Source of the DNA: Sulfuriferula multivorans
Lineage (GTDB): Bacteria; Pseudomonadota; Gammaproteobacteria; Burkholderiales; Sulfuriferulaceae
Direction of reading: 5' to 3'
DNA length: 64,000 nt
Assembly: GCF_003851125.1 (NCBI RefSeq)
Contig: NZ_BGOW01000015.1
Location: forward strand, 149,742-213,741
Shown: one piece after another, positions 63,919 through 64,000 of the stretch
Numbering within the stretch: the first letter of the stretch is position 1
Layout: each line of letters begins with the position of its first letter
Made by a program: the position numbers and the translations under genes
The notes under the pieces: model-generated
Database searches by the model: none
What the model saw: only the letters and a program-made list of their open reading frames with translations
Told to the model about the DNA's origin: nothing

Positions 63919-63938
63919 GTGCGCCCGGCAGGGCGCAC
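63919..63938. other. Perfect hairpin after the sox terminator
   Basis: GTGCGCCC-GGCA-GGGCGCAC, an 8-bp stem without a T-run. The last 60 bases of the window hold no recognisable start of a gene. Confidence 0.6.
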
Positions 63939-64000
63939 TTACTTGGAGGTGAAAGACCTCTACTCGCCCGGCAAGGGGAAGAGTTAGCTGAACGGCAAGG

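Overview
The window looks like the chromosome of a chemolithotrophic, sulfur-oxidizing betaproteobacterium, probably of the Nitrosomonadales type (Sulfuriferula, Sulfuricella or Thiobacillus relatives). The gene order pepA-holC-(DUF2486-like)-valS next to lptFG is typical of Betaproteobacteria, and nearly half of the window is dedicated to inorganic sulfur oxidation. No rRNA, tRNA or CRISPR array was seen. Species assignment is inference.

Layout. 1-8.5 kb is housekeeping: RDD membrane protein, lptGF, pepA, holC, a repeat-containing protein and valS. 8.5-12.8 kb holds a lipoate-ligase-like gene between two unknown proteins, a secreted unknown protein and a FadL-type porin. 12.9-31 kb is one long minus-strand sulfur island: the lipoate assembly genes (two radical SAM LipS proteins, a GGR-like flavoprotein, sLpl(AB)), two lipoate-binding proteins LbpA with a DsrE protein between them, the sulfur-oxidizing heterodisulfide reductase-like complex (shdrC1-B1-A-H-C2-B2), the sulfurtransferases DsrE3A, TusA and rhodanese, and the sulfite dehydrogenase SoeABC. 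Hairpins separate the transcription units. Together they form a cytoplasmic route in which persulfide sulfur is passed Rhd to TusA to DsrE, oxidized by sHdr with LbpA-bound lipoate, and the resulting sulfite is oxidized by SoeABC to sulfate. At the right edge, soxXYZA supplies the periplasmic thiosulfate-binding and cytochrome part of the Sox system, closed by a terminator right after soxA.

31-38.3 kb is a moxR-DUF58-DUF4381-bat operon. 38.5-41.8 kb holds chromate resistance genes (chrA, chrB-like) and a TlpA-like thioredoxin.

41.8-52.2 kb is the accessory region and the most unusual part: a tetrathionate reductase locus (ttrBCA, ttrSR) intermingled with ATP synthase genes. A full atpC sits directly behind ttrA. 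On the other side of ttrSR lie an intact atpG and an in-frame deleted atpC relic. A 149-bp copy of the ttrB leader, carrying the same palindrome and the first codons of ttrB, lies upstream of atpG, beside what looks like an IS5-type transposase relic. A 266-bp miniature element with 22-bp terminal inverted repeats and TTA flanks sits exactly between the ttrC stop codon and the ttrA ribosome binding site.

52.4-56.3 kb carries a persulfide-detoxification group: ArsR-rhodanese fusion regulator, a palindromic operator, ETHE1-type persulfide dioxygenase, an MFS permease and a DsrE protein, followed by a frameshifted methyltransferase. 56.4-61.5 kb holds a PstS-like binding protein paired with a GGDEF/EAL protein, moaC and an M48 protease with repeats.
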